Positions 47,951 through 60,600 are shown, numbered from the stretch's first letter. The stretch is 64,000 nt of DNA from Wuchereria bancrofti (GCA_005281725.1 SSBO01000008.1:3139680-3203679), one strand, 5' to 3'. Numbers and translations: made by a program. The notes: a model not told the origin generated them from the sequence alone.

Positions 47951-50900
47951 ATCAATTGTTATATTGATTTCATACCTTTCTTCTTATTGGCTTTATCGTA
48001 ATATTCATTTTATGGCAACATTAAGCAATGGTTGAATAAGATGTTGATATCTAAGGAAACCTTTCATCAGGTGATATAAGTGATTACATTCTATCTGATC
48101 GTCAAACTCAAAAAGTTATTCTTGTCCTGTTTCAAATCTCAATTCGTGAAGAGTTGAAGAAAGTATCAAATCGGTATCCGTAGTACGAGAATATAGCAAT
48201 AAGAAAATATATAGAATAGAGCAAAAGATCCTTTATGCATTTGAAATGGAAATTAAAAATCTAAAAATTCATTTAGTTTCCTTAAATTATTTGCACTTTG
48301 ATTTTATAAACAAAGGTCATTGGAAAATTGGTAAATTCTAGTGGTATGCTGTTGGACAGTTAATAAACAGTTGAATTTCAGTTGCATTAATTTATATTAT
48401 TAGGAAATATCTATTGGTTAATAATGTTGAACATTTTATTCAACAACCACGAAAACGATGTCCAAGAAAAATTTAGAAGATAGTTCAGGAAGATATAGGT
48501 CTATCCGATGAGAAAATTCGTTGTCACAATCAGTCAAACTGATTAAGCAGTCTTTTTTTTTTCAAACCTGAAATCTTAGCCAGTTACTGCGAAATAATTC
48601 CTTTGCGATTGTGTTTTCTCATTAATATAAACTAAAGAAATGTCCTTAAATATTTTCGGAAGTTTTTCTTTTCTTGCCTCTAATACACAGTATCTATCTG
48701 TCAAATGCAAAAAGAAATTGACTATTTATTTGACATCTATTCAATCTTTCAAATTCCATTCCTTCTCTTGTTTCAAAATTTAACATTTCTTTCTTGGTAA
48801 AAGTATAAAGTCCCTCACTCATAATAATATGAAACGGTGTAAATAATTTAAAGAATATATATATTTGAGGGAATACTAGTTAATTTACATCTATTAGTTA
48901 GTTTCTAAATAATTTTATTGTTGGTCGGACGCTCAAACTCGATAGATTTCTGAGCAAAAAAAATTCACAACAGAATATTATGAATGAATAAAGTTTTTAA
49001 GGCAAATTCTTTTCGATCGAATAAGAAATTAATCAAAAATTATTGTTTTGATTTTTAAACAAACGTAAATTATACTTTTAGTTTTCAGAAATTAATACGA
49101 TTGGGCAAATGGAGCGAATAAACATTCGCAGGATATACTTATATATAATTTATTATTAATGCTGTTCCAATAATAATTAGGATAAAGCACATATCACAAA
49201 AGAAAATGTTCCAATTTTTCAAATATTTTACGCTGTTTCAAGGACGACACGCACTTGATGCAAGAGAAGAAATAAAGTGACAGAAGAAAACAGTTCTCTA
49301 AAATTTAATGATTTTTTTTTCGAGTAAAAAAATGAGACAAAGTCATTACTTTGGTAAACTTGTTCTTTCTCTTCCACGCTAGTTGGATTTTTACTTTTTC
49401 CTTTAATCAAAATTACGATTTTTAACGGCAGAATTTTGAAACACTAAAATGTCACTGCTCAGAGATCAAAGCTCAAAGTCTTAATGTCTAACAAAACTGT
49501 TTATTGATTTAGGCTTGATTATTGAATTGAAGATGGAGCCAAGCTATAATAAAAGTCCTTGTCAGTTATACTTTGAGCCGTGTTCCAATGATCAGAGTTC
49601 AAACAGGTGAGTAAATGCTGAGAAGTTTTTTTTTTTTGTATAATATTTAAGAGAAATGAGGAATAATGTGTATTTTATACCATCATCGAATGAAATTAAT
49701 GCGCCAACAAAAATAAAAAACTTAAAACAGGATTTGTTAAATTATTACAAAAGCGATATGAATGGAATGAAATGCGGCAATAACCGGAATGTGTTCGGTC
49801 AGTATTCAGGAAATAAGTTGAAAAGTAAGAATATATAATAAAGCTTTATTATGTTACTGAATTACAATAGTTATTGAGCTCATTATTTCAACCAAATAAA
49901 TTATAAAATGATTCTTACTTGACTTCTATAACTAGAATAACTGTCAAAAGCGATAACTCTGATTTATTCTAATTCCAATTGTTTGCTTGAAAGAAGAGAG
50001 ATTGCACATCGTATTTCAACGGAAGTTGACGTGAAACTTTTTCCAATTAATATTCCTTCTTTCCTTTTTGAATTTTCATTCAAATAGCTTTTCCCACTTT
50101 ACTTTAATTACAGCAATCAATTTTTGAATGTCACTGTTGAAAGGGTCAGGATATTTTGCATTTAACGAATTATCATTCAGTGAAATGGTTTTTTTCTCTT
50201 TAAATCTTTTCCATAAATAAGCACTTCGATAATCAGTACATCCTTCTAATATCTCTATTATTTATTTATTTTCTGACTGAATATTGATTAAATTTATTTT
50301 AATTAAAAGAAATAATGCCTATGATAATGAATATCAGCAAATCAAGCTAATCAGCAGTAGTACTTGGCTATATAATAGAATAGGTTAACAATGGTTATTC
50401 ATAAAAGTTTAAGCTATAAAATAAAGTGGTATTAAGTTTTAAAGTCTTATTCCGCTGTAAGCATGCATTTTCTCATATCTTCAACCTCTTAAGTATTAAA
50501 TCTCAAAAAGCATTTTACAATTTTACGAATATGTTCTGAAAATGAAAATTTGGAGTAATACTTGAACATTTGAAGAAAACATTTACTTTTCATTGCTCAG
50601 TAATTCGAATAGTGCAATCATTTAATGAGTAATTAGCATCAAAACTAGCCAAACACTAATATAGTCATTTACTTTTGGTAGTTCATCTTAATTTATAATT
50701 TCCTAATTAGTTTGAGTATTTCATTGGCGGATTATTTCATTTCAATAATTCCAAAGATCGGGACAATTCGGCAAATTTTTGAACACGATAAATTCTCACA
50801 ATGGCACATAACGAAATGACAGGGAAATTCAGGCGAATTCAGTGAATTATTCAAAAGTACTGCTTAGATTTTGAACACATTTTCAAAATTTATTCAGTTC

Positions 50901-51020
50901 ACAATCTTCATAATAGCCATAGTTTTTACTTACAAAATAAATGCCAAACAAAAATTGCACAATTTTCGAAAATTTGAAGTTTGTACACTGATAAAAAGAT
51001 GTTTAGCGATTATAAAATAG
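47301..51020. other. Longest spacer in the array (F to G)
   Basis: About 3.7 kb. It includes the end of segmental duplication 2 (to about 47950), about 1.5 kb without a match in the other units that I could see (48000-49200), the shared block at about 49355-49480 and then copy 2 of segmental duplication 1. No intact or broken array gene was found in it. Confidence 0.5.
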
Positions 51021-51945
51021 TTAACCATAATAATAATAGTAATAGGGATAACGATAGTAGTAGTTATAGTTGTATGGGTAATATGGATAACCGTAGTAGC
51101 CATATGGATATGATGGAAACGAGCCTCTGCCGAACAAATTTCCTGCAAGGAAACCGAGACCAGTGCCAAGTGCAGATTGCCACGTGCCAAAAAAATTCGG
51201 CTGAGCTTGATTAGGTTGATTAGCTTGATTAGCTGGAGCACCTGGAAGAGCAGCGGGTCCAGCTCCCATGTTCGCGTTATTGTTCAGTGACTGAAATTTT
51301 AAATAAGCTTTTACTGGTAAAGTTGATGCTCTGAGCAGCAATGACATTTAGTAGCATACTGTATCTCTGCTACAGTATGGCGTCACATTAAACGTTACCT
51401 AATGATAAGTATATAACTTACGTTGCGGCCTAAAGTATTTCGATTAAACGAGTCTACGACTAAATGCTGCGCGTCTGTTTCATCAATGAATAATATTGTA
51501 CTGAAAAAGAAGCAATATGTTAACAAATATTATTAACAGTTATTGAATGAGTCATATGAAGACAGAAAATACTTTAAACTTACAGTATTGTTAAAGCAAT
51601 CAGATGTTTAGTGATAACGAATAGAAGCATAATAAGTAACTCAAAATTCCTGCAAATATAATTTGTAGTTTTCGGAAAACAAACATTCCATCGTGAGATG
51701 ACATGTTTGTCTGTAAAGTAATTAAGCTGGTTGATTGTTATATATCCCAATGCCATTACTAACCGTAACCATAATACGGTTACTCTTCTATTTTCACGGA
51801 TACTTATGAAATAGATTTAAATTTGCGTAGGATGTATGAAATTCATCTTAACCGTATTTTTCAACCGTATCTGCTTCTCTCTTCGGGAAATTTGAAATTT
51901 TTGTGAAAAGAATTATCACAATGGATATAGTAAAGCAAGGAAGGA
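49459..51945. repeat. Segmental duplication 1, copy 2 (holds gene G)
   Basis: Counterpart of 37475-39950. The stretch 49800-50930 matches 37816-38940 almost without change. The first 350 bases of the unit recur a third time, more diverged, at about 52390-52745. Confidence 0.92.
51021..51630 (-). CDS. Secreted Tyr-tail protein 7 (array gene G)
   Basis: Exons 51630-51584, 51500-51422 and 51290-51021 give 131 residues. Exon 1 is the same as gene C. Exon 2 differs from C by two substitutions, both changing the residue (QHLVV for QLLVV, GRN for GPN). Exon 3 is longer than in C: the polar segment is extended (NQANQPNQAQPN), the core is FGTWQSALGTGLGFLAGNLF, and the tail begins SYPYGYYGYPYYPYNYNYYY and ends YYYYYYG. 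The AGNLF and YGYYGYPYYPYN parts match gene E better than gene C, so exon 3 looks mosaic. It is the last copy of the array; the upstream flank holds the shared block at about 52320-52440. Confidence 0.88.
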
Positions 51946-52389
51946 TTTGAGAACGGTTCAATGGAAAATTATTCAAAAGTTATTCATTTGCTTCTCCAAC
52001 AATTGTAATTCGTGTAGACAATGGATTGAAGAGATTCATAAAATCTTGAAGTCGGTCTTTTATTTCCGGAAATTTATACGATTGGTCAAAAGGAGCAAAT
52101 AAATATAGAACATATATATTTATCATAAATTCTATTCCAATAATAATTAGATAAAGCGCATATCGCAAAAGAGAGTGTCCCAGTTGTTCAGCATATCTTA
52201 CGTCGCTTCGGTGACGACACGCATTTGTGCGATAAAGGAAATAAGATGACAGAAGAAAATGGCTCCTTAAAATCTGATGATTTTTTCGAAAAAAAAGTGC
52301 AACAAAATCATTACTTTAGTAAACTTGTTCTTTCTCCTTCGGTTGATTTTTTATTTTTTCCTTTAATTAAATTATGATTTCTGATGGAA

Positions 52390-52745
52390 CAATTTTGAAA
52401 TGGCAAAATGCCATTGGTCAGAGATCAAAGAGCAAAGTCTTAATGTTTAACAAAACTGTTTATTGATTTAGGCTTGATTACTGGATTGAAAATGGAGCCA
52501 AACTATAAAAGTCCTTATCAGCTATACTCTGAGCTAGGTCTTAATGCTTAGAGTTGAAACAGATCAGCAATTGCTGAGGTAAATTTGCATAATATTTACT
52601 AGGAATAAGGTATAATGTGTGTTTTATACTATTAATCAAAATGAAATTAATGCGCCAACAAAGATGAAAAAGTTAAAATGGTTACTTTTTTATATTGATT
52701 GATTGAACTATTACAAAAGCGATATGAATGGAATAAAATGCTTCA
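52390..52745. repeat. Third copy of the duplication-1 edge
   Basis: Words such as caaaactgtttattgattta, the ggcttgatta / ttgaa / atggagcca run and attacaaaagcgatatgaat recur in the same order at about 37500-37790, 49490-49770 and here. This copy is more diverged and ends at about 52745, where similarity stops. Confidence 0.8.
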
Positions 52746-55207
52746 ATATTCTTCCTTTGTACTTCTCATGATAACTGGAACAAATTCACAAAGTTTGATT
52801 ATTAGTTCAAATTGTAATTTGGTAAACCAATTGGAATTATATTTCAATTTTTTTTTTTTTTTTGTAAGATGTAATGTAATAGATTTATCAAAATTTCAAG
52901 TCTATTTTATGCTCGCTTCTAAGTAATAGCAACTTTATAATCCATGCAGTTCCAAATTTCAGTTTCAGGATCGACTTGTTGAACATAAACATGCAAATAT
53001 AAGGTCATTCGGTGTGAAAAGTTACTTTAATTGAAATTCAGTAATATGTTTGAAGCACTAAAATTAAACAAATAATGTGTGCACTAAACTACTTATGAGT
53101 TATCATGGAAAAATTAGTTAGTTAGGTTGAAGTAATTAGTCAAATTAAGAATCAATATGGACAAGTTAAGGTATTTATACTTTTTCAATTATTTTTTCTC
53201 AAATTTTAGAGTTCCTTTCGGTAAATTCAATATCGTTTTTAAAAAATTAAAAAAAAGAAATAGAAATGCTTTATTCTTATTTTTTGTTTCTGATACACTA
53301 AGAGATGTTTGTAAGTTTTTTTACAATTAAAAGTATATATTATTAACGTTGCCCTAAAATCTTCAACATTACTCATTCGTTCTACAAGGTTATATAATAA
53401 TATTGTGCCTTTGAAAATTTGTAAATTCGAAAATTCGTTCGTGAACAAATCAATTCTTTAATTAACAATTTCTATGAAATGTCGTGTTTTTTTTTTCTAC
53501 GTCATGTAAACGACAAAAGATAAGAGAGCAAATGGTAAAACAAAATTGATTTGAAATAGTGTGATAACAACTTGTTATTTTGTTAAAATTACTTTGGTTT
53601 AAAAAAGATTTTTATATGAGAGTTACAGGAATCGAATTTTTGATTTTCATTTTTGAATATTACAATAAATTACCTTTTTCCTATTTTCTTCAAAAATAAA
53701 AATAAAATAAAAAATAAATAAAGTTTGTACAGAGTTAATAATCCAACAAATTCATTTTTTTCACAACTGTTTTTCCTTCTTTTTTTTTATTCAGAACGAT
53801 GAATAAAAAGTAGTTAATTTATAAAAAATTTTTTAATTTTTATTATTACACATGCTTTGAATTGATTTTTAATATGTGATAACTTAGTTATTAAGTTATC
53901 AGATAATTGATTAAAGTGATACGTATAAGTATTTACATAAACAATTCATACATGAATATATCAAAAATATTTTCAAATGCAAGTTAAATTTGACTAACCG
54001 GATTGGGTGATTTTTTTTAAATAGCAAATAGTTCTATAAAACTATTTATCATTATCAGTGATAACTGATTTATACAGTCATGCACAAGTAAATGTTGTAA
54101 TTTAATCATTTAATGAAATTAGACAGTTTTACCTTTATTCATTGTTTTTCATTTCTTATAATCAATTCATATTAGTCCTTTGATTGCTGACATCATTCAT
54201 ATACAAATCAAATATTATTCATTATGTTATACGATTATATTCCCATCGACTATTAATTTGTTTTCCTTTTAATTTTTGACTCAGACATTAGACGAGAAGT
54301 GATTAATTTTTGATTTTCTGATACATTCTGTTGTTCGCATTTTTTCAACGAATTTTAAACTGTCTAATTTAATTGTTAACTATCAACATTCCAATCCAAT
54401 TAATGTAGGTGTGGTTTGATGATTAAGTAAATAAGAGTTATGCTCTGTCTGTTCAGCTATTTCAATAGTTATGAAGGGCAAATATACTAAAATTGGCTTA
54501 TTTGACAATTCATCACTCTTGAAAAAATTTAAAAAGAAAACATTTAATACGACAGTTTCATCAACAATTACAGAAAATCACTCGTAGGCCAAAATTTGTG
54601 CAATTAATTTTTCTTCTTTTGGAATCAAGACAATTACTAAATGACAAACAATTACTAAAACTTCAAACATTCAAAACATTCAAGTGCTTAGTCACGAAAA
54701 ATATAAGTGACAAATTCATTTTATTATTCAAAAAATGGATGAACAGCAAAAGAAAAAATCAATAGGACATGCAACAAAGTAAGTCTTTGAAATTCACTAA
54801 TCAAATTGACCGATAAAATATAAAATTACATCTCTTTGAAATATTATCGCAGAGAATGTCGTCGATAAATGTACGAAAAAAAAAAAAGAACAAAATAGGA
54901 AGTGAAAAAGGTTACCTTCAATGAAAGGTGTGGTGGACAAAAAAAAAGGAAATGAAGGAGAAGAGAAAAAGATTTCACCAATATTTTCAAATTATTAATT
55001 GTCAACTTATATCTCAACTTGTTTGACATTTTTTTCGAAATCAGATTGTGATATTTTAATGTGTGAAAGTTGCAGTGTTGTCGTTTTACTTACATTTCAA
55101 TATTAAATGTCAAATTCAATTGATAAGCAAAGGCGAAATCACAATTAGTTAGAATAGTAATTTGACTTAGAACTTTTTCAAACATTTAGCTGAAAATCTT
55201 TGGAATT

Positions 55208-55335
55208 GTGATTAATCAAGATAACAATAATCATAAACATCGTGATTAATTAAGATAACAATAATCATAAACACAATTACCATAATAATAATCATTTAAC
55301 ATTGTGGTTAATTAAGATAACAATAATCATAAATG
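55208..55335. repeat. Three copies of a 30-34 bp repeat
   Basis: Copies start at 55208, 55242 and 55304 with the core gattaattaagataacaata (one C variant in the first copy and one G in the third). The first two are directly adjacent with a 34-base period; the third follows an AATAAT-rich insert. Confidence 0.8.
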
Positions 55336-55954
55336 CTTATTAATAGTTATCACTAACAATTATCAGCTGCCTATTATAGACACTATTTATCAATTTGTGA
55401 TTATTTTCGTAAAGACTACAAAAACGATTTTAAATAAAAGAATGATGATAAACAGTCAGTGATAAAGAAATTTTGATATTTTTTTTACTTAATAAATAGA
55501 TGACTGTTCTGTAACATTTTAATAATAATTTTGCGTCATAGCAATGATAAATATATATACGTAAGTTAAAACAAAAAAAAAAAATCCTATTAACATACAT
55601 TTTATTGGTGATAAGAAATTTGCATGCGAGACAAATTGGTTAAAATGATTTTCGTCTTTCTAAATATCACTTATCAGTCCTATTCTTCATAGTAAGTGGT
55701 ACGGAGGTGATTTGACATTTTAAGAACACAGCTGATTGGTTGATTTTGTTTATTAATATTAACTTAATATTAATTTTCTTCTCAAGATTTTGGCGATGAC
55801 ACCATTCAGTTATTAATATCAGAAGTGTATTTGTAATGTACACCTGCGATTTCAAATTTAATCAAAAATCTTTAATTTCAAATATTATTTAAAGAAGACA
55901 AAAAGCTCAGTAAGGATTATATATAATATATATAATAAAATTTTAGATAAACGT

Positions 55955-57680
55955 ATGAGGCATTCTTATGTTCCGGTGGAATTAATGATAATAATATTAA
56001 TGATGTTGGTGAGACGAAATAATTGCGCAACTGAAACGACAAAATCGCCATATCGAATTACTGTGGAAGGAAGAATGATGTGTGGTACAAAAGGAGCTTA
56101 TGCAGTACTGCTTAATACATTTGAAGAAGTTAAATGTAAACCTTTCATTTCAATTTGCTTAAATATAGATTTTATTTTAGGAAGTAAATTTTTCAATTTA
56201 AACTTTGCAATCATTTTTTTACACTTTCCACGTAACATCTCAATGTTACCGAATTAACTTTTTTTTTCTACTTTTTTTTAAAACTATTAAATTCCTTTGT
56301 AAATAGTTCTTTTCATCAATCTATTATTCTCGTTCAGAGACTCAGTTAACTAGACATTGGTCTAATTTTTGCCAGACAAATAATACCTACAAGATTGTTA
56401 TAGCTTAGTGTTTTTTTTTCGTTTTTTTAATTATTATTTTAGATTTTCAAATTGTTATTTTAAATTTAGATTATTTTAAATTTTTAAGTCAGCTTTATCT
56501 TGTCACAATTGATTCTTTTTCAGCAAATTCTGTGCAATCTAAAAAATTTCAAATAATTTGATCTGAAAAGACTATGTGATTACACTTGAAATTCGTTACG
56601 CGAAAAAAAGCAAAAAAAAAAAAACAACTTTTATTTTTTAAATTTTGAGAATTTATTACGAACAATAATTAATAAGCATAGCAATGATAGTTCTCAAAAT
56701 TTTTGGACAAAAAATTAAATGATCTGAATTTATATTCATTTTAAGATATAAAATACGGCAATATGGAAAAAGGTATTTTACGCACGAGCGCATTTTTTCT
56801 GAGCGAACGTAACGGTGAATTTTCTATACAGGGAACTAGATATGCTACAGATCATAAGATATATTTAAATATTACTCATCATTGTGTGCCTAATGACAAA
56901 CGAGATATACAAAAAGTTAATTTCAAATGCATCATTTGTTAAATTATTCCTTTTTCATTTTTTACTTTAATACAAAATTTGTTTTTAGTGCAAAAATTTG
57001 ATACATTCATTGGTTAATGAGACTAAATTAAACAGAAGAAATAACTGAAATATAAAACAGAGTTAAGAAATTCTAATGATAACATATCAATCTGTTTTAA
57101 TTACAAAATTGGATAAAACTAGCTATAAAATTTTTTAAAATAAAACAAATTATCAGATTAAATTGCGTAACTTTTTCTTTTAAATAAAATATACAACAAT
57201 TACCAGAAACGTTTTGGTCATTGAAATAATTTAAAAGTATTGCTAGATTATACGATCATATGTTGCAGCAATCATATAAGATTGTTAAAAAAAATTTTTT
57301 TGGAAATAAAATTCATAATTTTTTCCTTTTTTTAAAAAAAGCTCATGCATTGTTTTATAATTGGTAATATATTAATCGTTATGTTATTCTAACTCAATTT
57401 AGCTGCTTAATAATGTTTTAAAACAAAAGATAAGAGAAAAATAGAAATGATAAATTCCATAAAATTATAAAAAATTAAAAAAAAAAAAGTGAAAAATGAA
57501 AAATTGCAGAATTGCTTTATGCAAGTGATACATGAAATTAAAGCTGACCCAAGAACAGTTCTTTATGACCTGCATGATGTTGGCCTAGAAACAGCGCATT
57601 ATCAGTCGCCTGAAGTGAAATGTATTGACTGGCCTTATAAATATCCAAAATTTCATAAAACTGTTCGTGATGATCTTTGA
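55955..57680 (+). CDS. Transthyretin-like (TTR) secreted protein
   Basis: Exons 55955-56135, 56746-56915 and 57510-57680 (181, 170 and 171 nt) give 173 residues. A strong acceptor, aaaattttag, at 55946 lies eight bases before the ATG and probably receives a spliced leader. The N-terminus has a hydrophobic stretch (ELMIIILMMLV), a likely signal peptide or anchor. The TTR-like domain starts at RITVEGRMMCG (the family's V-x-G-x-L-x-C pattern), then a strand near LRTSAFFLSERNGEFSIQG (the family's D-x-x-G-x-F) and KIYLNITHHC (the family's PYLxIxHxC). After this the usual end is replaced by a less typical tail, QVIHEIKADPRTVLYDLHDV and then VKCIDWPYKYPKFHK. Such proteins are nematode-specific, secreted and numerous; most roles are unknown, though some act in apoptotic-cell recognition or neuroprotection. 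The exon 1 donor (T|GTAAAC) is inferred from frame. Confidence 0.82.
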
Positions 57681-60600
57681 TACCATTTATTATCCATTAA
57701 TATTCAAAAATTGTTTTCTGCCTTTTTTTTTTGAAAATTATTATTGTTATTGCTAGTTTTAACGTTTACTTCATATATTATTAATGACATTTTGCACCTT
57801 TACCTGAATATCTGAAGAATAAAATAAGAAATGGAATAGCAATGGGCATCGAAATATTTAACGATAATGATAACTCAGTAAATGTCCTTTTAAATGTGAC
57901 AGTCTTGACCTTATTTCTCTTCATCAAGACTATCCTATGGATTGATTTATCTGATTTCATTGACCTTTCATTTTTTAAAAGACTCAAATATTGCTGTAGC
58001 AATTCCAATGAAATGCTTTGATATATTTATGAATTACAGAATCAAAATTTGATATCGTTAATTATTTGAAATTTACTGAGCACTCTTCTTCATTAGTGCC
58101 AAATAAATTTGAATGAAATCATAAAAGCAGATTGAAATGACTTCTCAATTTCAGTATTTTCACTAAATCTAATTTTTTTCAAAAATCAAAAGGTGCGTTA
58201 AATTATGGAATAAAAATTTATGCAGAATTAAAATTATAGAAAATAAAGATTTTATACAGAATTTTTTTTAATTCCTCTATGCAAATTTTTCATAAATTAC
58301 ACAACAAAAGAAAAAAGAAATTCTTAGAAGCTTTTAAATTTACTAGATTTTAGTTTATTTGCAAATTTGATATGACACTTAAATACTTAAATAATATATA
58401 ACGAATGCAAAGGAAATATGAAATCATTATCTTTCATTATTATTATTCAGGTTATCGTTATAATGATAATGGTCAACTGATAACAGATAAACAGGAAGTA
58501 AGTGGTTTTCTTTTATTTAAAAACTGTAAAATCATAAATATTCACATTCCTCTTTTTTCTTTTTGTTTTTTGACTTCTAAAAACAAAAAAATATATCATC
58601 GTTACTTCTCTGGGCAGTAAATTTTAGGAAGAAAATATTTGCATATAAAAACTTTAATTTATATAAAATATACATACTTTGATAATCAATTAATAATTTG
58701 TGCAAAAGCAAATAAGCAAAATTTTTAACCCACTTTAAAACTGATTTTCCTAATAATATTATCTCCCAAGAATTAAATGGCTACAAAAGATAATAAAATT
58801 AGCTAATTCTAGCAAAATGATATAGTTAGATTCTCAATAAATGAAATTTGTCATAAACAAGAAAAAATAAATAAAAATTTTATTGTTTGCATTAAAAGAA
58901 GGAATTAAAAATAAAAGTAAACTTTTTAATAAAACTAATTGAACAGGCTAGAGTTTTTGTTGATTCTTGAAAAAGAATTTACGTAAGGTATATTCTGTGA
59001 GTTATGAGATGATTACTACAAAAATAACGAAATTACTGATTATCAAAAAACTCAACGAAAATTAAAAAACTTGATAAAAGACATAAATCTGAAAGTTGTT
59101 AACAGGTGAGTTTATTTAAATTATAATCAAAGATTATGGTTGTTTTCCTTTTTTTTTTTCGAATGACTATAATACTTTGAAGAAAAAGTGAAAATTAATT
59201 TTAGCAGACTTCAAAAATTTGCATGTCATTAGCAAATAAAAATTTATTTGCTAACAATAACACTAACAACAATCTTATCATAACAATGATAATAATCGTT
59301 ATAACATTAACAAAATATAAGCGTAGCAATTTTACTGTTAAATAACGCTTATTAATTTGCATTCATCTTCAAAACTTCTTACCCCTCTCTCGACCATTAG
59401 TCATTGACAATTTTACTGATATCAATCTCGGTGTGATAATGGCAGCAATCAACTGATCAGCTGACTGATGTTTGGATTGATTGTTTAGCAAGCATACTAT
59501 GTATTTCTCAAAATTGCAACATATCACTGTTCATCATCATCATTAGCATTAAAATGTAAATTTCATAGAAATGTTACTCTGTGCTACTCATTTCAAACTT
59601 TTCACCATCTTTCATTTCTTTCCAGTTTTACATTAGTTTAATTTCATTTTGCAAAATCTTCATTTTGATAAATTTAATTTTCTTCCTGAAAATAACAAAC
59701 AAAATTTTTATATTAGAAGAAAAAAAAAAGATTTTTTTTTTTATTGCAAATTTGAAACTTATTTTATTAGTTTCAAAATGATAAAATTTGATTAAGCAAT
59801 AACATTACAACAAATAGATGCACCGTTTAAAGCGACAACTTAAAAGAAAAAAAAAAAAGGAATCAAATGTGAAATGGAAGGCACATACCGCAAAACAAAT
59901 GAAACATGTTAAAAAAATAATAGATTAAAGATTAATACTGTTTAGAGATGAATTACTTGAAGCAAATAAGTGACAATAATATTAAAAAGCAAAAAAGAAA
60001 GAAAGAAAAAAAAAATCCCTGAGCTAAATTAGAAGACAAAAAGAAATACACAGAATAAAAGTTGGCAGAAATGTGTGAATAAATTAATTTAATAATTTTA
60101 AGTGAACTGAAAGATAAAATAAAAAAGGAAAATAAAACATATGCTATGTGCTTAAGAATACATTTATTGATTGGCTCTCTTTTTTTTTCTATCTTCCATA
60201 TAAATCTCATAAAATTATATGAAATTGTGAAATGCTTCAAATCTTAACTTATTCATTAGCTGTTTTATTTCATTTAATTTAAGCATTTTGTTTATCATTC
60301 AAAAGATAAAGTATTATCTTTTAATTTGGATAAAAATTTGATCACTAATTTCTTACATATTAATAATCACAAGAGATCATAGTTTATTTAACAATTACTA
60401 TTACCTAACTAAAAACTAAAACCTAATTTCTAACATGTGCAGATTATATAAAAAGACATAATTAAGATAATTTACATTATTATTAGCTAAAATAAATTTC
60501 ATCATTCTAAAAAATGAACATTTGATACATACTAAGAACAAATAAGAAAGTATTAAAATGATGATAACATCACTGAAGGCAAAAAAGAAAAAAGCATAAA

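Larger units (their letters stand above)
51652..55945. other. Array flank and intergenic DNA
   Basis: The first part is the gene G flank, with the shared block at about 52320-52440 and a third, diverged copy of the duplication-1 edge to about 52745. After that the array homology stops, which marks the array boundary. The rest is AT-rich. A repeat with the unit gtgattaattaagataacaa lies at 55208-55335. No gene is supported; the open frames at 52699-52926 and 53239-53448 are poor in composition. Confidence 0.5.
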
